The notes under the pieces were generated by a model. It saw only the letters and a program-made list of their open reading frames with translations. It was not told the origin of the DNA and did no database searches. Position numbers and translations under genes: made by a program. A stretch of 64,000 nt of DNA from Caulifigura coniformis (GTDB taxonomy: Bacteria; Planctomycetota; Planctomycetia; Planctomycetales; Planctomycetaceae), in the NCBI RefSeq assembly GCF_007745175.1, contig NZ_CP036271.1:3112314-3176313 (forward strand). Reading direction: 5' to 3'. How positions within the stretch are numbered: position 1 is the first letter of the stretch; every line of letters begins with the position of its first letter. Below are positions 51,784-61,318 of this stretch, in pieces.

Positions 51784-54309
51784 TTACTCCTTCGCCGGCT
51801 TCTCGTTCATGACCATCTTCCTGGCCGTTTCGGCCATCATGGTGCCGTCGCCGGGGGGGGCGGTCTGGGCCATGGCTTTCTCGAGAGTCGAGAGGAGCTT
51901 GGCTTCGGAGAACGCACCGGCCAGGCGGATCACCTTGGCGTTCGGGTCTGGCGGAACGACGACCGTGAGCGGGACGGAGATCGACTTGAAGTGGTCGAGC
52001 CAGCGGAGGATCTCGTCGCTCTCATTGGTGAAGTCGGCGACCATGGTAGTGATGCCGTTGTTGCGAACGAACTCGGCCGTGTTGATGGTGTTCAACGCGA
52101 GCCGCTCGTTCTGCTTGCAGATGGCGCACCAGTCGGCGGTGAAGTCGATCAGGACGGGCTTGCCCGATTTCCGAAGCTCAATCAGCTTTTCCTGGTTGAA
52201 CGCGATCCAGGGGAGCTCGCTGTCCGGTGGCGGGGCCGTGGCGGCGGTGTGCATGCGATAGGCGATCGTGCAGATCAGGAACGTCGCGACGAACGACGTC
52301 ATGCGGACGATTGACTTGCGACGCAGCGACGACTCGCGGTCGTACAAGCCGCCGATCATCCACAGGCCCAGTCCGAGCCCGACGCAGGCGGTCAGGACGG
52401 GGAGGAGGTTGCGCTGGTCGATCGCCATCAGGAACCAGATGGCCGCGCCGAACATGGCGAACGCAGAGGCCTGCTTGAACTGCACCATCCACATGCCGGG
52501 GCGGGGCAGATACTTCAGCAACCACGGGCAGACACCGATGACCAGGTAAGGCAGGGCCATGCCCAGGCCCATCGTGCACCAGACGAGGTAGATCACGGGC
52601 GTCGTCTGCTTGACCGACCACGCGAGGGCGTAGGTCATATAGCCCGTGCTGCACGGGGTCGCGAGCAGCGTCGCGAAGATGCCCGTCATGAACGCGCCGA
52701 AATAGCCTTCGCGGTGTTCCCCGCCGCCGGCGGCCTGACTGAGCATTCCCGGCAGGAGAATCTCGAAGACGCCGAGCAGATTCAGCCCGCAGACGAACAC
52801 AATCAGGACCGTCGCGACGCGGAACCATTCCTTCTGGAACTGCTGTCCCCAGCCGAGGCTGAAAAAGGCGGCGAGAGTCGCCAGCAGGGCGAAAACCGAG
52901 ATGACGCCGAAGGTGTAGACAATGTTCATCAGCAGGATGCGTCCGCGGCTTTCTCCGGCCTGCTGGACGATGCTGAGAATCTTGATTGCGAGGACCGGCA
53001 GGACGCAGGGCATGATGTTGAGCGTCAGGCCGCCGATGAAGGCGAACACGAGGGCGCCCCAGAGCGTCGTGGTGTCAGACTCTTCGGCGATGTCGAACTG
53101 GGTTCCCTGGAGGTCGAAGGCGGGGGCCACGGGGGCTTCGGACGCGACCTCGGCCGGCCCCTTCGGGAGGCTGGCGATGCCGAGCCGCTGAGCGCCTTCG
53201 GTGTTCTTCGCGGTCTGTGCGGTTCCAAAGGCGAAGACCTGTTTTTTCGGGGCGAGGCACTGCTTCGTCCCTTCGCAGACCTGGATGCGGAACGACCCGC
53301 TCAGGCCGACGGGCTTGTCGCCGACGCGTTTGAAGTCGCGCGTCCACTCGACCTTGTTGTAGAAATTGAAGGAGTCTTTGCCGTCGACCTGTTTGACGAC
53401 CGGCTCAGGGGATTCCTTGAAGTCTCCGGCCGGCTCGAGGCCTTCGACCTGGTCGAGTTCGAGGACGGTTGGAAAGCCTTCGCCTTCGCGAATTGAGTAG
53501 GTGTGCCAGCTGTCGCGGAGGGCGAGGCTGATCGTGAGGGTGACCGGCTCGCCGGGTTTGGCGTCGGGCGGACAAAGCTTGAAGGTGGCCGTGACGGGGT
53601 TCGGCCCGTCAAAGCGCGGAAACTTCGGGGCGATCTGATATTCGCAGGAGAGGGGGCCGGGCTTGTAGCCGGCGGCGGCCACGGCTTCGACCGGAGGGGG
53701 GAGTTCCTCCGGCATTTTGACGACGGCGACGGGTTCGGGATCGGCGGCCGCGGTTTCGGGCGTCCGCTTGAAGGAGGCGGTCAACGGCTCCTTTTTCGGG
53801 GAGCAGTTGTCTTCGTCGCAGAACAGGAAGTTGACCGTGCCGGCGACTTCGAAGTCGCCGGAGGCGCGGGCGTCGATCTTCAGCCGCTGACTGAAGGTGA
53901 CTTCGCCGGTGTATTTGCCGACTTTCTTGTTGAAGTTCTTGTCGAACGAGACCTTGGGCTCGTGATCGGGAGTGATGTCGCCGGTGGGCGTGAGCCGGGC
54001 GTGCGACTTGAGGACAAACTTCGTCTTGTATGGGGAGGTTTCATCGACACCGTAGGTGTTCGATTTCCCAACGGTCGTGATTTTGACGGCCAGGATCGCT
54101 TCGCCGGCCTTGGCGGGATCCTCGGAGAGCGTGGCGCTTACGGAGAAGCCGGCTTTCTCGTCGCCAAGCCCCGGCAGGCCGAGACCGAGTCCGCCGTCGA
54201 GATCCAGCGGGCTGCCGTTTTGTGCTACCGCAAACGGGGCACAGGCGACGAGCGCGAGCAGGGCCGCGAACGTTCTCAAACCAGACATCTTCCGCCTCAT
54301 TCGGTCCAT
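51784..54309 (-). CDS. dsbD: DsbD-type thiol:disulfide interchange protein with doubled periplasmic domain
   Basis: The product is about 841 residues, much longer than E. coli DsbD (about 565). After a signal peptide (FAALLALVACAPFAVAQNG) come two N-terminal DsbD-alpha-like domains: one with Cys pair FLFCDEDNC, the second with IQVCEGTKQC. The eight-helix membrane domain has MPCVLPVLAIKIL and LATPCSTGY, the redox Cys pair that accepts electrons. The C-terminal thioredoxin has WCAICK near residue 727-732. It moves reducing power from the cytoplasm across the membrane. The doubled first domain is unusual. ATG 54309 is preferred. Confidence 0.9.
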   Translation of the reverse strand: MDRMRRKMSGLRTFAALLALVACAPFAVAQNGSPLDLDGGLGLGLPGLGDEKAGFSVSATLSEDPAKAGEAILAVKITTVGKSNTYGVDETSPYKTKFVLKSHARLTPTGDITPDHEPKVSFDKNFNKKVGKYTGEVTFSQRLKIDARASGDFEVAGTVNFLFCDEDNCSPKKEPLTASFKRTPETAAADPEPVAVVKMPEELPPPVEAVAAAGYKPGPLSCEYQIAPKFPRFDGPNPVTATFKLCPPDAKPGEPVTLTISLALRDSWHTYSIREGEGFPTVLELDQVEGLEPAGDFKESPEPVVKQVDGKDSFNFYNKVEWTRDFKRVGDKPVGLSGSFRIQVCEGTKQCLAPKKQVFAFGTAQTAKNTEGAQRLGIASLPKGPAEVASEAPVAPAFDLQGTQFDIAEESDTTTLWGALVFAFIGGLTLNIMPCVLPVLAIKILSIVQQAGESRGRILLMNIVYTFGVISVFALLATLAAFFSLGWGQQFQKEWFRVATVLIVFVCGLNLLGVFEILLPGMLSQAAGGGEHREGYFGAFMTGIFATLLATPCSTGYMTYALAWSVKQTTPVIYLVWCTMGLGMALPYLVIGVCPWLLKYLPRPGMWMVQFKQASAFAMFGAAIWFLMAIDQRNLLPVLTACVGLGLGLWMIGGLYDRESSLRRKSIVRMTSFVATFLICTIAYRMHTAATAPPPDSELPWIAFNQEKLIELRKSGKPVLIDFTADWCAICKQNERLALNTINTAEFVRNNGITTMVADFTNESDEILRWLDHFKSISVPLTVVVPPDPNAKVIRLAGAFSEAKLLSTLEKAMAQTAPPGDGTMMAETARKMVMNEKPAKE

Positions 54310-54869
54310 CGCCAAAACCTCTTGCCGGGGCACGCGTGATCCTGCGTGGGGAGGCATCAAAGTTCGTCGGTCAATCCGTTGCCAGCCGCTTGCGTTGTGG
54401 CGAGCGGCCTCCGATTCAAGACACGACCTGGCGTTTGTCACCTGGCCGCGTCCGCCGGTCCTGTTGCCAGGGCCGACGTGGTCGTGTCGCGCCGCCAGAT
54501 TCCCGGTGAGAGATTCGTGGAAAATGGCGAGATAACACAGTTTACGCATCAATTCCGACTGACGCGAGACCGCTTGTGGCGGATCGCGACAGGTCGGTCC
54601 GGCGATTTCTGCCGGGGCACGGTTTCATCCCCCACCTGCTCCGGTAGAATACCTGAGTGAAATCGTCAGGGAACCTGTGCCGCCTTTGACATCTCTTGCG
54701 AAAGCAGGCGAGTCGAGCACCCCAGGCGGACGAGGGCCGGGAGCCAGGCGACTTAGGTCGACTCCCGGGCTCCCCACGATGAACTTCAAGTTGTTTGACG
54801 GCAGGCGATCCGCCCCCGGGGGGGGGGGAGGGTGGGTCGAGGACGTCGCCGCAGGGCGACACGTGCTGG
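54310..54869. other. Intergenic region between divergent DsbD and PhoH genes
   Basis: A tract of five C then eleven G bases occurs at about 54815-54830, upstream of PhoH. A stem-like GCCGGGAG / CTCCCGGGC lies at about 54737-54772. No gene is assigned. TAGAAT at about 54645 is a possible -10 site. Confidence 0.45.
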
Positions 54870-55817
54870 ATGCCAACACTCTCCATTCCGCTTTCCACGC
54901 CGGAAGAGGCACGGGCCCTCTTTGGTGCTCAGGATTCCTTTCTTCGCCGGATCCGCGAGTCGTTGGGGATCAGCATCGTCCTGCGCGGGGACGACCTCGT
55001 GATGGACGGCGACGAGCCAGCTCTGGAGCGAGGGAAAGAGATTCTCGACGACCTGCGGACAGTGATCCGCAAACACGGTTTCCTCCGGGAGGAAGACGTC
55101 TCCCGCGTGCTGAACCGGGTGACGGGCGAAGTTTCGTCCCAGTCGGCGATTGACCTTTTGCAGCGGGCCAAGCGGGTCCAGCCGCGAACCAAAGGGCAGG
55201 AAGAGTACGTCGAGTCGATCCGCAAGAACGACCTGGTGTTCTGTGTCGGTCCGGCGGGATGCGGCAAGACCTACCTCGCCGTGGCGATGGCGGTGAACGC
55301 TCTGCGCAAAGAACTCGTCCGCAAGATCGTCCTGGTGCGGCCGGCGGTCGAAGCGGGCGAGCGTCTGGGCTTCCTGCCGGGCGATATGCTGGCGAAGGTG
55401 AATCCGTTCCTCAGGCCGCTGCTGGACGCCATGCAGGAGATGCTCGATTTCGAGCAGGTGAAGCGGTACGTGGAGGCGGACATCGTGGAGATCCTGCCAT
55501 TGGCCTTCATGCGGGGCCGGACGCTGAACAATACGTTCATCATTCTCGACGAAGCTCAGAACACGACTCCGACGCAGATGATGATGTTCCTGACGCGGAT
55601 GGGGGAAGGATCGAAGATCGTGGTGACGGGCGATCCGACCCAGACCGACCTGCCTCCTCATACCCCCTCAGGGCTGGGAGACGCGATCCACCGGCTGACC
55701 GGAATCGAGAACGTGACGACGGTCGAACTGACTGGCCGCGATATCGTGCGTCACAAGCTCGTGCGTGAGATCGTGAAGGCGTACGAAGACGACGGCAAGA
55801 AATCGAAGAAGCGCTGA
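54870..55817 (+). CDS. PhoH-family ATPase/RNA helicase-like protein
   Basis: The 315-residue protein starts MPTLSIPLSTPEEARALFG, a typical PhoH opening, with a KH-like N-terminal domain (ILDDLRTVIRKHG). The P-loop ATPase part has Walker A GPAGCGKT at 127-134, VRPAVEAGERLGFLPGD, and FIILDEAQNTTP as Walker B. A C-terminal VVTGDPTQTDLP follows. PhoH (YbeZ) is an ATP-binding protein that works with the YbeY endoribonuclease in ribosome and RNA quality control in many bacteria. No ybeY is adjacent, but the following gene is an HD phosphodiesterase as in many genomes. An earlier start is possible but not protein-like. Confidence 0.93.
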   Translation: MPTLSIPLSTPEEARALFGAQDSFLRRIRESLGISIVLRGDDLVMDGDEPALERGKEILDDLRTVIRKHGFLREEDVSRVLNRVTGEVSSQSAIDLLQRAKRVQPRTKGQEEYVESIRKNDLVFCVGPAGCGKTYLAVAMAVNALRKELVRKIVLVRPAVEAGERLGFLPGDMLAKVNPFLRPLLDAMQEMLDFEQVKRYVEADIVEILPLAFMRGRTLNNTFIILDEAQNTTPTQMMMFLTRMGEGSKIVVTGDPTQTDLPPHTPSGLGDAIHRLTGIENVTTVELTGRDIVRHKLVREIVKAYEDDGKKSKKR

Positions 55818-55934
55818 CGGAGCGGATCCGTTCCCGGTGCTCCGCAGGACCGAATGAAACCAGACCTCGATCAAGCTGACGAACCTCCAGGAATGTGCGA
55901 CCGGTCGGGTCGCGCATCCGGTTGTCTCATTTGA

Positions 55935-58292
55935 ATGGCTTCCACCTCCACAAGACGATCCCGTCTGTCGCGAACCGGCATGACGATGCGCCCCCGGGAG
56001 ACGTCCTGGAGCCGCTTCGTAGGCTGGATTCAGGATCGCAGCGTGGTGATCCGGCTGGGACTGGCGTTCCTGGCGCTGCTGCTGTTGCTGCTGGTTCTGA
56101 AGGCGTGGCAGTCGCCGTTTACACATCGCCTGGGCAATTACTCGTCCGATGGCATCGCCGCCAAGATCGGATTCAACCGGATCGATGAAGAGGCGACGAA
56201 CGTCGCACGCCGTGCGGCCGAGCAGGCCGTTCCGCTGATTTTCAACAACTCGACCGAAGATCTTCTGCGGCTTCCCGATCGCCTCCGGGCTGCACTCGGT
56301 GAAATCTCCCAGACCGATACGCTGGAGAACCTGCCGGCAGCGACCCGTGCGGATTTCGGGCTGGGGCCCGTGGACACCCGCGAACCGATGAAGCGGGCGG
56401 CGCAGGAGATCTACAAGACGGACGTACCGCAGCGGCGATTCACCGCGCTGAAGGAAGCCGTCGCCGGGATGGGGACAGGCGACAAGAGCCGGATCGACGA
56501 CATGGTCGCCGACTTTTCGAAGTTCATCTCGCCGCTGACGGACAATGGCCTGTTGAATCACCGGTCGTACAAGAACCTCCAGGGGAACCTGGAGGAACTG
56601 GAACCGGATCGGAAGCTGATGTCGGTCGACGTCCAGACGGGCGTGGCGACGGAAGTGCTGGTTCCGAAGGTCTGCCTGGCTGACCAGTTGAACGAGGCGG
56701 GCGACCTGGGTGGGAAGTGGCTGTCGTATCCCAGCCTGACCAAGTCAATCCAGGGGGCCCTGAGTCACTGGCTGATGTGCCAGGCGAAGCCGACGCTGGA
56801 GTTCGACCAGGCGGCGACGAAGCTCGCCCAGGCGAAGGCGCGCGACCAGGTGGCGAACGTTTACCAGCGGTTCCTGGCGGGCGACCTGATCGTGCGGCCA
56901 GGCGAATTCATCGACGAGAAGCGACTCCAGATCCTGAACGACGAATACCAAGCGTTCGAGAAGACGGTCGGGATCGGGGCGAGGCTGCTGAGGCTGTCGG
57001 TCGTCTTTCTGATGATGGGCATTCTCGCGTCGCTCAACGCGTATTACATCATTCACAACGAGCCGCGGATCGTCCGGAGCCTGTGGCGGCTGACGGTGTT
57101 CCTGACGGCCATCGTGGCGACGGCTGCGCTCGCCCGGCCGATGTCGTATGACCCGTGGCGGGCGGAGATCATTCCGCTGCTGGTGACGGTGATGGTGCTG
57201 GCAGTCGCCTATAACCAGGTGATCGCGACACTGGCGGCCTTCTCGATCTCGCTGGCGCTGACTTTTTCGACGACGGGGCAGTTCGGACATTTCATCCTGC
57301 TGATCAGCACCTGCGCGGCGGCTGTGATTCCGGTTTCGCGCGTCGGCTCGCGGTCGACGCTGATCAAGGTGAGCCTCGTGGCGGCCGTGACGCACTTCAT
57401 CGTGAGCACGGGGGTCGGGATCGTTCAGTCGCAGTCGCTCAGCGACGTCCTGCAGGACCAGGCGCTCCTGCGTCAGAGCATCACGGGCGCGGTCTGGTGC
57501 GTGTTCGCCGGGTACTTCGTCGCGGGAAGTCTGCCGTTCATCGAGCAACTGTTCGGAGTGGTCACCGACATCAGCCTGCTGGAGCTGAGCGATCCGTCGC
57601 ATCCGCTGCTGCAGGAGCTCGTTCGCCGGGCCCCGGGGACGTACAACCATTCGATCTCGGTGGCGAGCATTGCGGAGACGGCTGCGGAAGCGATCGGGGC
57701 GAACGGCCTGCTGGTGCGGGTGGGGGCGTACTTCCACGACATCGGCAAGATGCTGAAACCACAGTACTTCATCGAGAACATCGCGGCGGGGAGCGAAAGC
57801 CGTCACCAGCAGCTCGCTCCGGCTATGAGCACGCTGATCATCATCGGCCACGTGAAGGACGGCGTGGACCTGGCCGAAGAGCACAACCTGCCCCAGCCGC
57901 TGATCGACTTTATCGAACAGCATCACGGCACGACGCTGGTTGAATACTTCTTCCACGAGGCGACGAAGCTGGCGGAGAACAAACCGGACCACCGGACCGA
58001 CGCCGAGGAATCGTCGTTCCGATATCCGGGGCCAAAGCCTCAGACGCGGGAGGCGGGCGTGCTGATGCTGGCGGACGCGGTGGAGGGGGCGAGCCGGACG
58101 CTGACCGATCCGACGCCGAAGCGGATCGAGACGCTGGTGCACAACATCACTCTCAAGCGGCTTTTGGACGGGCAGTTCGACGAGAGCTCGTTGAAGCTGA
58201 GCGAGATCCGGACGGTTGAGGCGTCGCTGGTGAAGTCGCTGATCGCGATCTATCACGGCCGGATCCGGTATCCGGAAGCGCGGACGGCGTAG
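55935..58292 (+). CDS. 7TM-HD (PgpH-like) phosphohydrolase, cyclic-di-AMP phosphodiesterase type
   Basis: The 785-residue protein has one N-terminal helix (IRLGLAFLALLLLLLVL), a large extracytoplasmic 7TMR-HDED domain (to about residue 340), seven further helices (VFLMMGILASLNAYYII, LLVTVMVLAVAYNQVI) and a C-terminal cytoplasmic HD domain. His572 (TYNHSISVA) and His601-Asp602 (YFHDIGKMLKPQYF) are metal ligands, with more in HEATKLAEN and ADAVEGASR. The PgpH family hydrolyses cyclic-di-AMP to pApA. It lies 117 bases after PhoH on the same strand, a common pairing. Confidence 0.92.
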   Translation: MASTSTRRSRLSRTGMTMRPRETSWSRFVGWIQDRSVVIRLGLAFLALLLLLLVLKAWQSPFTHRLGNYSSDGIAAKIGFNRIDEEATNVARRAAEQAVPLIFNNSTEDLLRLPDRLRAALGEISQTDTLENLPAATRADFGLGPVDTREPMKRAAQEIYKTDVPQRRFTALKEAVAGMGTGDKSRIDDMVADFSKFISPLTDNGLLNHRSYKNLQGNLEELEPDRKLMSVDVQTGVATEVLVPKVCLADQLNEAGDLGGKWLSYPSLTKSIQGALSHWLMCQAKPTLEFDQAATKLAQAKARDQVANVYQRFLAGDLIVRPGEFIDEKRLQILNDEYQAFEKTVGIGARLLRLSVVFLMMGILASLNAYYIIHNEPRIVRSLWRLTVFLTAIVATAALARPMSYDPWRAEIIPLLVTVMVLAVAYNQVIATLAAFSISLALTFSTTGQFGHFILLISTCAAAVIPVSRVGSRSTLIKVSLVAAVTHFIVSTGVGIVQSQSLSDVLQDQALLRQSITGAVWCVFAGYFVAGSLPFIEQLFGVVTDISLLELSDPSHPLLQELVRRAPGTYNHSISVASIAETAAEAIGANGLLVRVGAYFHDIGKMLKPQYFIENIAAGSESRHQQLAPAMSTLIIIGHVKDGVDLAEEHNLPQPLIDFIEQHHGTTLVEYFFHEATKLAENKPDHRTDAEESSFRYPGPKPQTREAGVLMLADAVEGASRTLTDPTPKRIETLVHNITLKRLLDGQFDESSLKLSEIRTVEASLVKSLIAIYHGRIRYPEARTA

Positions 58293-58408
58293 ATTGGGCT
58301 GTGTCGTGGGGGGCAGTTCCCCTTCGTGGGGGCTGCCAAGGCCGACACCCTGCAATTGACCGGCCGCGGAATCTGGTGCTACGGTGGCGCAGAGCAAGGA
58401 GGCGGACC

Positions 58409-58651
58409 ATGACGGACGATGCCCGGATGCGAATGGACGTTGAAGCGGCCCGGACGCTGGCGCTGTGGAAAGAGCGCTTTGCCGAGGAGGTGCTGGTCGC
58501 TGCTCGTGAGCATGCCCGCCGAGAGAACCGCTCCGGAAGCATCTCTCTCGCACATCTTCGCCTGGGCGCTGGATCCGCGATCGTCGAGCTGATGAGGGCG
58601 ATTCAAGCAGGACGAGAGGGGCAAAACGATGCCGGAAAGCGAGCCGCCTGA
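58409..58651 (+). CDS. Small hypothetical protein with strong Shine-Dalgarno
   Basis: The 80-residue protein MTDDARMRMDVEAARTLALW has a perfect AAGGAGG six bases before its ATG, so it is probably translated. The sequence is helical (ERFAEEVLVAAREHARRENR, SISLAHLRLGAGSAIVELM). No membrane or known domain. It lies after the PgpH-like gene. The family is not recognised. Confidence 0.65.
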   Translation: MTDDARMRMDVEAARTLALWKERFAEEVLVAAREHARRENRSGSISLAHLRLGAGSAIVELMRAIQAGREGQNDAGKRAA

Positions 58652-59234
58652 GGCGACTCACCGGGCCACTTGACCTCGCTTACCCGGATCAGCCGCCGCG
58701 GACGCGGCTTTGGATTCGAATCATCTCCCTGGCCCGTCGTCGTGACGCCGTCCCTGGCCGGATGCTGATCGGCCTGCCGGAAGGGCCGCGCGATCTTCGG
58801 CGTCTGAAGCCTCCACAGAACGATCGGCCCGATAGGCGCGACGACCTGCTGGGGGGCGAGCAGGCGTGGGTCTGCCGGGCTCGGGGAACTGCGATTCCCA
58901 TTTCTCTCGAAGGCGGGGCGGGTGGCGATTTTTCCGGCAAACCCGGTGTGGATCGGCTGGCCGGATTTGCCGCCAGAACCCTCATTCTCCGTAGCTGGCA
59001 CGGGACCGTCGTGACCGGCGATGAGTTTCCCCGGTTGCGGCGTCCTCGGGGCGTTTTGCCTGTTCATGGGCGGGGGGGCGGATAGGGTGGCGTCCACGAG
59101 TGGGCGGGGGTGTTGACTCCCCTGCGTAGAATTGGGCACTTCCGTCCCGGTTTGGGGTCAATCCGGGGATGTGCGGGAGTGGTCGAACTGAAGGCCGCCA
59201 CCCGGAGTTTTCCGGGCAGAAACAGGGGTAAGCC
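58652..59234. other. Intergenic region
   Basis: No gene, hairpin or repeat of note was recognised in this 583-base gap. A TTGACT at 59113 with TAGAAT at 59127 has only eight bases between, too close for a promoter. Confidence 0.5.
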
Positions 59235-59681
59235 GTGGCTCGAAAAGATGCCCTCAAAAGGCTTTACAACCAGCTGGTCTCGCAGCGAGCGGCGCTTCGC
59301 CAGTCGTTATCCGAGGAAATCGGGCTGACGGGCGAGTCGGCGGCAGGGTCGAGCGATCCCGTGGACGCGGCCTACGACGACTCGGAGCGGGAGTTGAACT
59401 CGCAACTGGCTGCCCTGGAAGGCCGGGAACTGGTGCGGATCGAAGCCGCGTTGACGGCGATGCGCGAGGGGCGTTACGGGGTCTGCGAAGGCTGCGGGAA
59501 GGCGATTCCCATTGCACGGTTGCAGGTGTTGCCATACACGTCATCTTGCGTGGACTGCCAGCGGACCGTCGAAGGACGCCGCCGGGCGGGCCAGGCCGAT
59601 GCGGATTGGGAATCCGCCTGGGAGCATGGGGCCCGTCAACGGGACCAGGAACTCTCCGTTCGCGAACTGGACATGCAATAG
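59235..59681 (+). CDS. DksA/TraR-type zinc-finger protein
   Basis: The 148-residue protein begins with GTG (59235; AGGGG seven bases before). A coiled-coil N-terminal part (RLYNQLVSQRAALRQSLSEE) leads to a zinc finger: CEGCGKAIP then CVDCQRT, a DksA-type C4 site. The coiled tip carries DPVDAAYDDSERELNSQLA; the two Asp residues of the DksA tip (DxxDxA) seem present as DPVDAAYDD. DksA binds RNA polymerase's secondary channel and acts with ppGpp. A 40-residue tail extends the zinc finger. Confidence 0.85.
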   Translation: MARKDALKRLYNQLVSQRAALRQSLSEEIGLTGESAAGSSDPVDAAYDDSERELNSQLAALEGRELVRIEAALTAMREGRYGVCEGCGKAIPIARLQVLPYTSSCVDCQRTVEGRRRAGQADADWESAWEHGARQRDQELSVRELDMQ

Positions 59682-59784
59682 GCCGTCAGCGGGGACTCCG
59701 CTGACTTCCGACGATTGCCGCCGGCAGCAGGTGGCCGGCGCCCGTCCAGTCGACGGGCGGCTGAAAGTCGGAGGTGGTAGGCCA

Positions 59785-61164
59785 ATGTCGTTGCAGACCC
59801 GATTTCTGAGGCCGGAGTTCTTTGTCGCGGCCTGGCTGACGTGCACCGCGTCGCTCCATGCAGCTCCTGACGCGCCGACACCTCCGACTGTCCGGGCGAC
59901 GCTTCAAGAAGCGGGGCGGGAGCTGGCGAAGATCGCCGAGCAGGTGAGTCCTGCCGTCGTGCATATCCAGTCGGACCGCGGACGGACGGAAGAGACTGGC
60001 TCGGGCGTTCTGATGCGGAGCCCGTCGTATGGCGGTGTCTTCGTCGTGACGAACCGACACGTCGTCACCCAGACGCCGATGAAACAGATCTCCATCCGGC
60101 TGGAGGACGGCCGGAGCATCAATCCGGAATCGGTTCTCGAAGACCGATTCACCGACCTCGCGGTGCTGAAAGTGACGATCGATCCGCCGGGGGTTGGCGA
60201 ATGGGCGGATAGCGACAACCTGCAGATCGGGCATTTCGTGCTGGCTGTCGGCAGTCCGTTTGGACTGAGCCAGTCGGTGACGATGGGAATCATCAGCGCC
60301 AAATCGCGGCGGGCTCTTTCACTCGGCGCCGAAGACATCCTCAACCAGGACTTTCTGCAGACGGATGCGGCGATCAACCCGGGCAACAGCGGCGGGCCAC
60401 TGATCGATCTCGATGGCCGGGTGGTCGGCATCAATACGGCGATTGCGTCGCAGGGGGGCGGGAATGAAGGGATCGGATTCAGCATTCCGTCCAACCTGGT
60501 GAAGTTCGTCGTGGAGGAACTGCTGACGAAAGGCGTCGTGCGGCGGGGCTACCTGGGCGTGCGGCTGGATGACGCGTTCGATTCGAAGGCCGCTCAGAAG
60601 TACGGTCTCGACCGGCTCCGCGGGGCTCGAGTTGTGGAGATCTACAGCGGCACGCCGGCCGAGGCGGCTGGAGTGGTCGAGAATGACATCGTGTTGAGCT
60701 TCAATGGTGAAGACGTGGAGGATGAAAACCATCTCATCAACCGCGTGAGCCTGACCCCACTCGACACTGTGGTGTCGATGGTCGTGCTGCGGAAGGGACG
60801 CCAGGTGCCGCTGCAGGTGAAGCTGAAGGAGCGTCCTCCGCGGCGGACGACGAGCCAGGTCGCGCCGCGCGTCGGGAAATCCGTGTTGCCGGCGGGGCTC
60901 GAGACGGTTGCCGTGACGGAGGGACTATCGGTGCAGGCCGGGATGTCTGGTCGTCGCGGAGCTCTGGTGCTGAGCGTTCCGGACCGGCTCCAGGGAACGC
61001 TGAATCTGTACGACATCATCACTGAAGCGGGCCGGCAGCCCGTCGCCAGCCCGGGTGACCTGCAGGCCGCCCTGGAGCGACATTCGTCGTCGCCGCTGTT
61101 GCTGAAGGTGCTGCGGAATGACGGGGGCCGAACCGTGGAGCGGCTGGTCGTGTTGCCACGCTGA
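59785..61164 (+). CDS. HtrA/DegP-type serine protease, PDZ-containing
   Basis: The 459-residue protein has a signal peptide (FFVAAWLTCTASLHAAPD) and a trypsin-like protease domain with catalytic His92 (TNRHVV), Asp124 (FTDLAVL) and Ser202 (GNSGGPL). Residues about 255-350 form a first PDZ (GYLGVRLDDAFDSKAAQKYG), and residues 385-459 a second, more diverged PDZ-like domain (LYDIITEAGRQPVASPGDLQ). HtrA proteases degrade misfolded envelope proteins. ATG 59785 starts at the signal; a GGAGGT lies upstream. It follows the DksA-type gene by 103 bases. Confidence 0.93.
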   Translation: MSLQTRFLRPEFFVAAWLTCTASLHAAPDAPTPPTVRATLQEAGRELAKIAEQVSPAVVHIQSDRGRTEETGSGVLMRSPSYGGVFVVTNRHVVTQTPMKQISIRLEDGRSINPESVLEDRFTDLAVLKVTIDPPGVGEWADSDNLQIGHFVLAVGSPFGLSQSVTMGIISAKSRRALSLGAEDILNQDFLQTDAAINPGNSGGPLIDLDGRVVGINTAIASQGGGNEGIGFSIPSNLVKFVVEELLTKGVVRRGYLGVRLDDAFDSKAAQKYGLDRLRGARVVEIYSGTPAEAAGVVENDIVLSFNGEDVEDENHLINRVSLTPLDTVVSMVVLRKGRQVPLQVKLKERPPRRTTSQVAPRVGKSVLPAGLETVAVTEGLSVQAGMSGRRGALVLSVPDRLQGTLNLYDIITEAGRQPVASPGDLQAALERHSSSPLLLKVLRNDGGRTVERLVVLPR

Positions 61165-61318
61165 GCGGTCTTGGTGGTCGCCGCTGCAGACGCCGCATTG
61201 GTGGCTGCAGCATAAGAGTTGCGGTGTGCTCCTGGCGGGCCGGGTTGCGCGCGTGGCTTGCCCCATTCCGCTCCGCCGGTATTCTCAAACCGGCTTTTCA
61301 AACACCCGGGGAACAACG

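Noticed and set aside
54779-54869. Frame starting MNFKLFDGRRSAP before PhoH as its true N-terminus
   Set aside because: It is out of frame with PhoH and would need a shift in the G run. MPTLSIPLSTPEEARALFG is a normal PhoH opening.
59113-59132. TTGACT and TAGAAT considered as a promoter
   Set aside because: Only eight bases separate them, far below the 16-18 required.
58603-59139. Minus-strand open frame of 178 codons in the gap between the PgpH-like and DksA-type genes
   Set aside because: Composition is Pro/Arg/Ser-rich with no protein-like pattern and no plausible start site; the plus-strand frame there is equally weak.
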